Assembly: GCF_000150275.1 (NCBI RefSeq)
Contig: NW_002060947.1
Coordinates: 7,062,482-7,126,481, forward strand
DNA length: 64,000 nucleotides
Reading direction: 5' to 3'
DNA from: Trichoplax adhaerens
Taxonomy: Eukaryota > Placozoa > Uniplacotomia > Trichoplacea > Trichoplacidae
Position 1 is the stretch's first letter, and each line of letters opens with the position of its first letter. A program made the position numbers and the translations under genes. Below the pieces are notes generated by a model. The model saw only the letters and a list, made by a program, of their open reading frames with translations. It did no database searches and was not told the origin of the DNA. Shown in pieces: positions 63,222 to 64,000 of this stretch.

Positions 63222-64000
63222 AATTTCTGTGAAGAAACGTATTGTAAATTTAAACAAGTGTAGATGCTGTTATCATCTACTTACGCTTATTGAGCTTTAA
63301 TAATACTCATAGCAATAAATATGTTAATCGAAGTAATCGTAGTTACTATTTGGCGCTTTCAATAAATTTGTAAATTTTACCTACTTGGATAATAATTGTA
63401 CAAAATTTACTACCGTTATAGTATTTAAGGACAATTGCTTAGCATTAAAATTGCCTGATGTGCGTACGCCAAAAAATTGGAATGATGGTGTTGCATACAG
63501 GCTTGCGAGGGAGGACTGCATGATTTTTCTAATGATCTCTACCTATACTGTATACATACAAACGTATAGATAATTGCCATGCAATTTCGGATCTCAGCCT
63601 TAGACTAATTCCAGTAGTTGTAATATTTGTGGTTTCAAATTTCAAGATGACAACGTTATGACTGGTTTAATTGTAAATTATGCAAGAATAAAGACGACAA
63701 ATTTTATTTGTGTGAGATACTAGTATATATAATATATATATAAAAGACGCGAATGCTAAAAACTGTTAATCTGTTAGTGCAGTTTTGTGCTGATGGACCG
63801 TACAATTCTTCTCTCAGTAATCCATCTTGTTGTAATGCAAGTATATTCGTTATATCTTTCTCTTGTACTGCTCTATTCTCTCTTTACTTCGTTCTCTACT
63901 CTAACAGAATAGTAGCTGTCTGTACGTTGGTATTTGCAAATAAAAATTTTTTTTATTGAATTAATTTAATTATTAGTTTCTTTTTTCAATTCGTTCGTTC
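63222..64000. other. Right edge: end of the SDR duplication unit
   Basis: Positions 63560-63800 match 60500-60770 and mark the 3' end of the duplicated segment. Beyond that I see a T-rich stretch and no gene. Confidence 0.6.

Overview
The window looks like nuclear DNA from an early-branching animal. It is AT-rich (roughly one third GC by eye), uses the standard code with GT-AG introns, and carries metazoan orthologues whose exon lengths match vertebrate proteins almost residue for residue (OGT, NUDC, ARL6/BBS3, chitobiase, PGRMC, AKAP17A, TMEM184). Intron size (mostly 70-200 bp, a few of 1-2 kb) and spacing of about one gene per 4-5 kb fit a placozoan such as Trichoplax or Hoilungia. That assignment is inference; a sponge or cnidarian is not excluded.

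Layout, left to right. 1-1990: a strand-switching 39-bp minisatellite and GTACW-type repeats, then an intronless AKAP17A-like gene (+). 5.9-8.0 kb: two-exon PGRMC-type heme-binding membrane protein (-), with a repeat-rich 5' flank. 14.0-20.9 kb: O-GlcNAc transferase (-), 16 exons resolved here and the 5' exon not found. 22.9 kb: intronless Fic-domain protein (+). 27.4 kb: intronless bacterial-type Cdd1 helix-hairpin-helix protein (+). 28.9-32.6 kb: complete 12-exon NUDC (-) with an 18-nt microexon. It is divergent from an intronless eight-TM protein at 33.4 kb (+). 37.1-38.9 kb: ARL6/BBS3 (-). 39.7-51.6 kb: three di-N-acetylchitobiase paralogues in +,-,+ order with one shared intron pattern. 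53.3-55.3 kb: TMEM184-family protein (-, 5' end unresolved). 58.4-60.1 kb: five-exon short-chain dehydrogenase (+), followed by a tandem unprocessed pseudogene copy of it.

These are independent single genes, mostly in alternating orientation, and not a pathway cluster. The functional groupings visible are the chitobiase family (lysosomal chitobiose cleavage) and the SDR gene with its pseudogene. The most unusual things are: (i) self-complementary pentamer arrays (GTACA/GTACT in mixed order) close upstream of every intronless gene; (ii) perfect TGACGTCA palindromes in the flanks of several genes; (iii) two single-exon genes of bacterial-type families (Fic, Cdd1) side by side; (iv) two chitobiase copies whose central segment has been replaced; (v) a 39-bp minisatellite that repeatedly reverses strand. 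No CRISPR array, rRNA, convincing tRNA, intact transposon or virus was seen.
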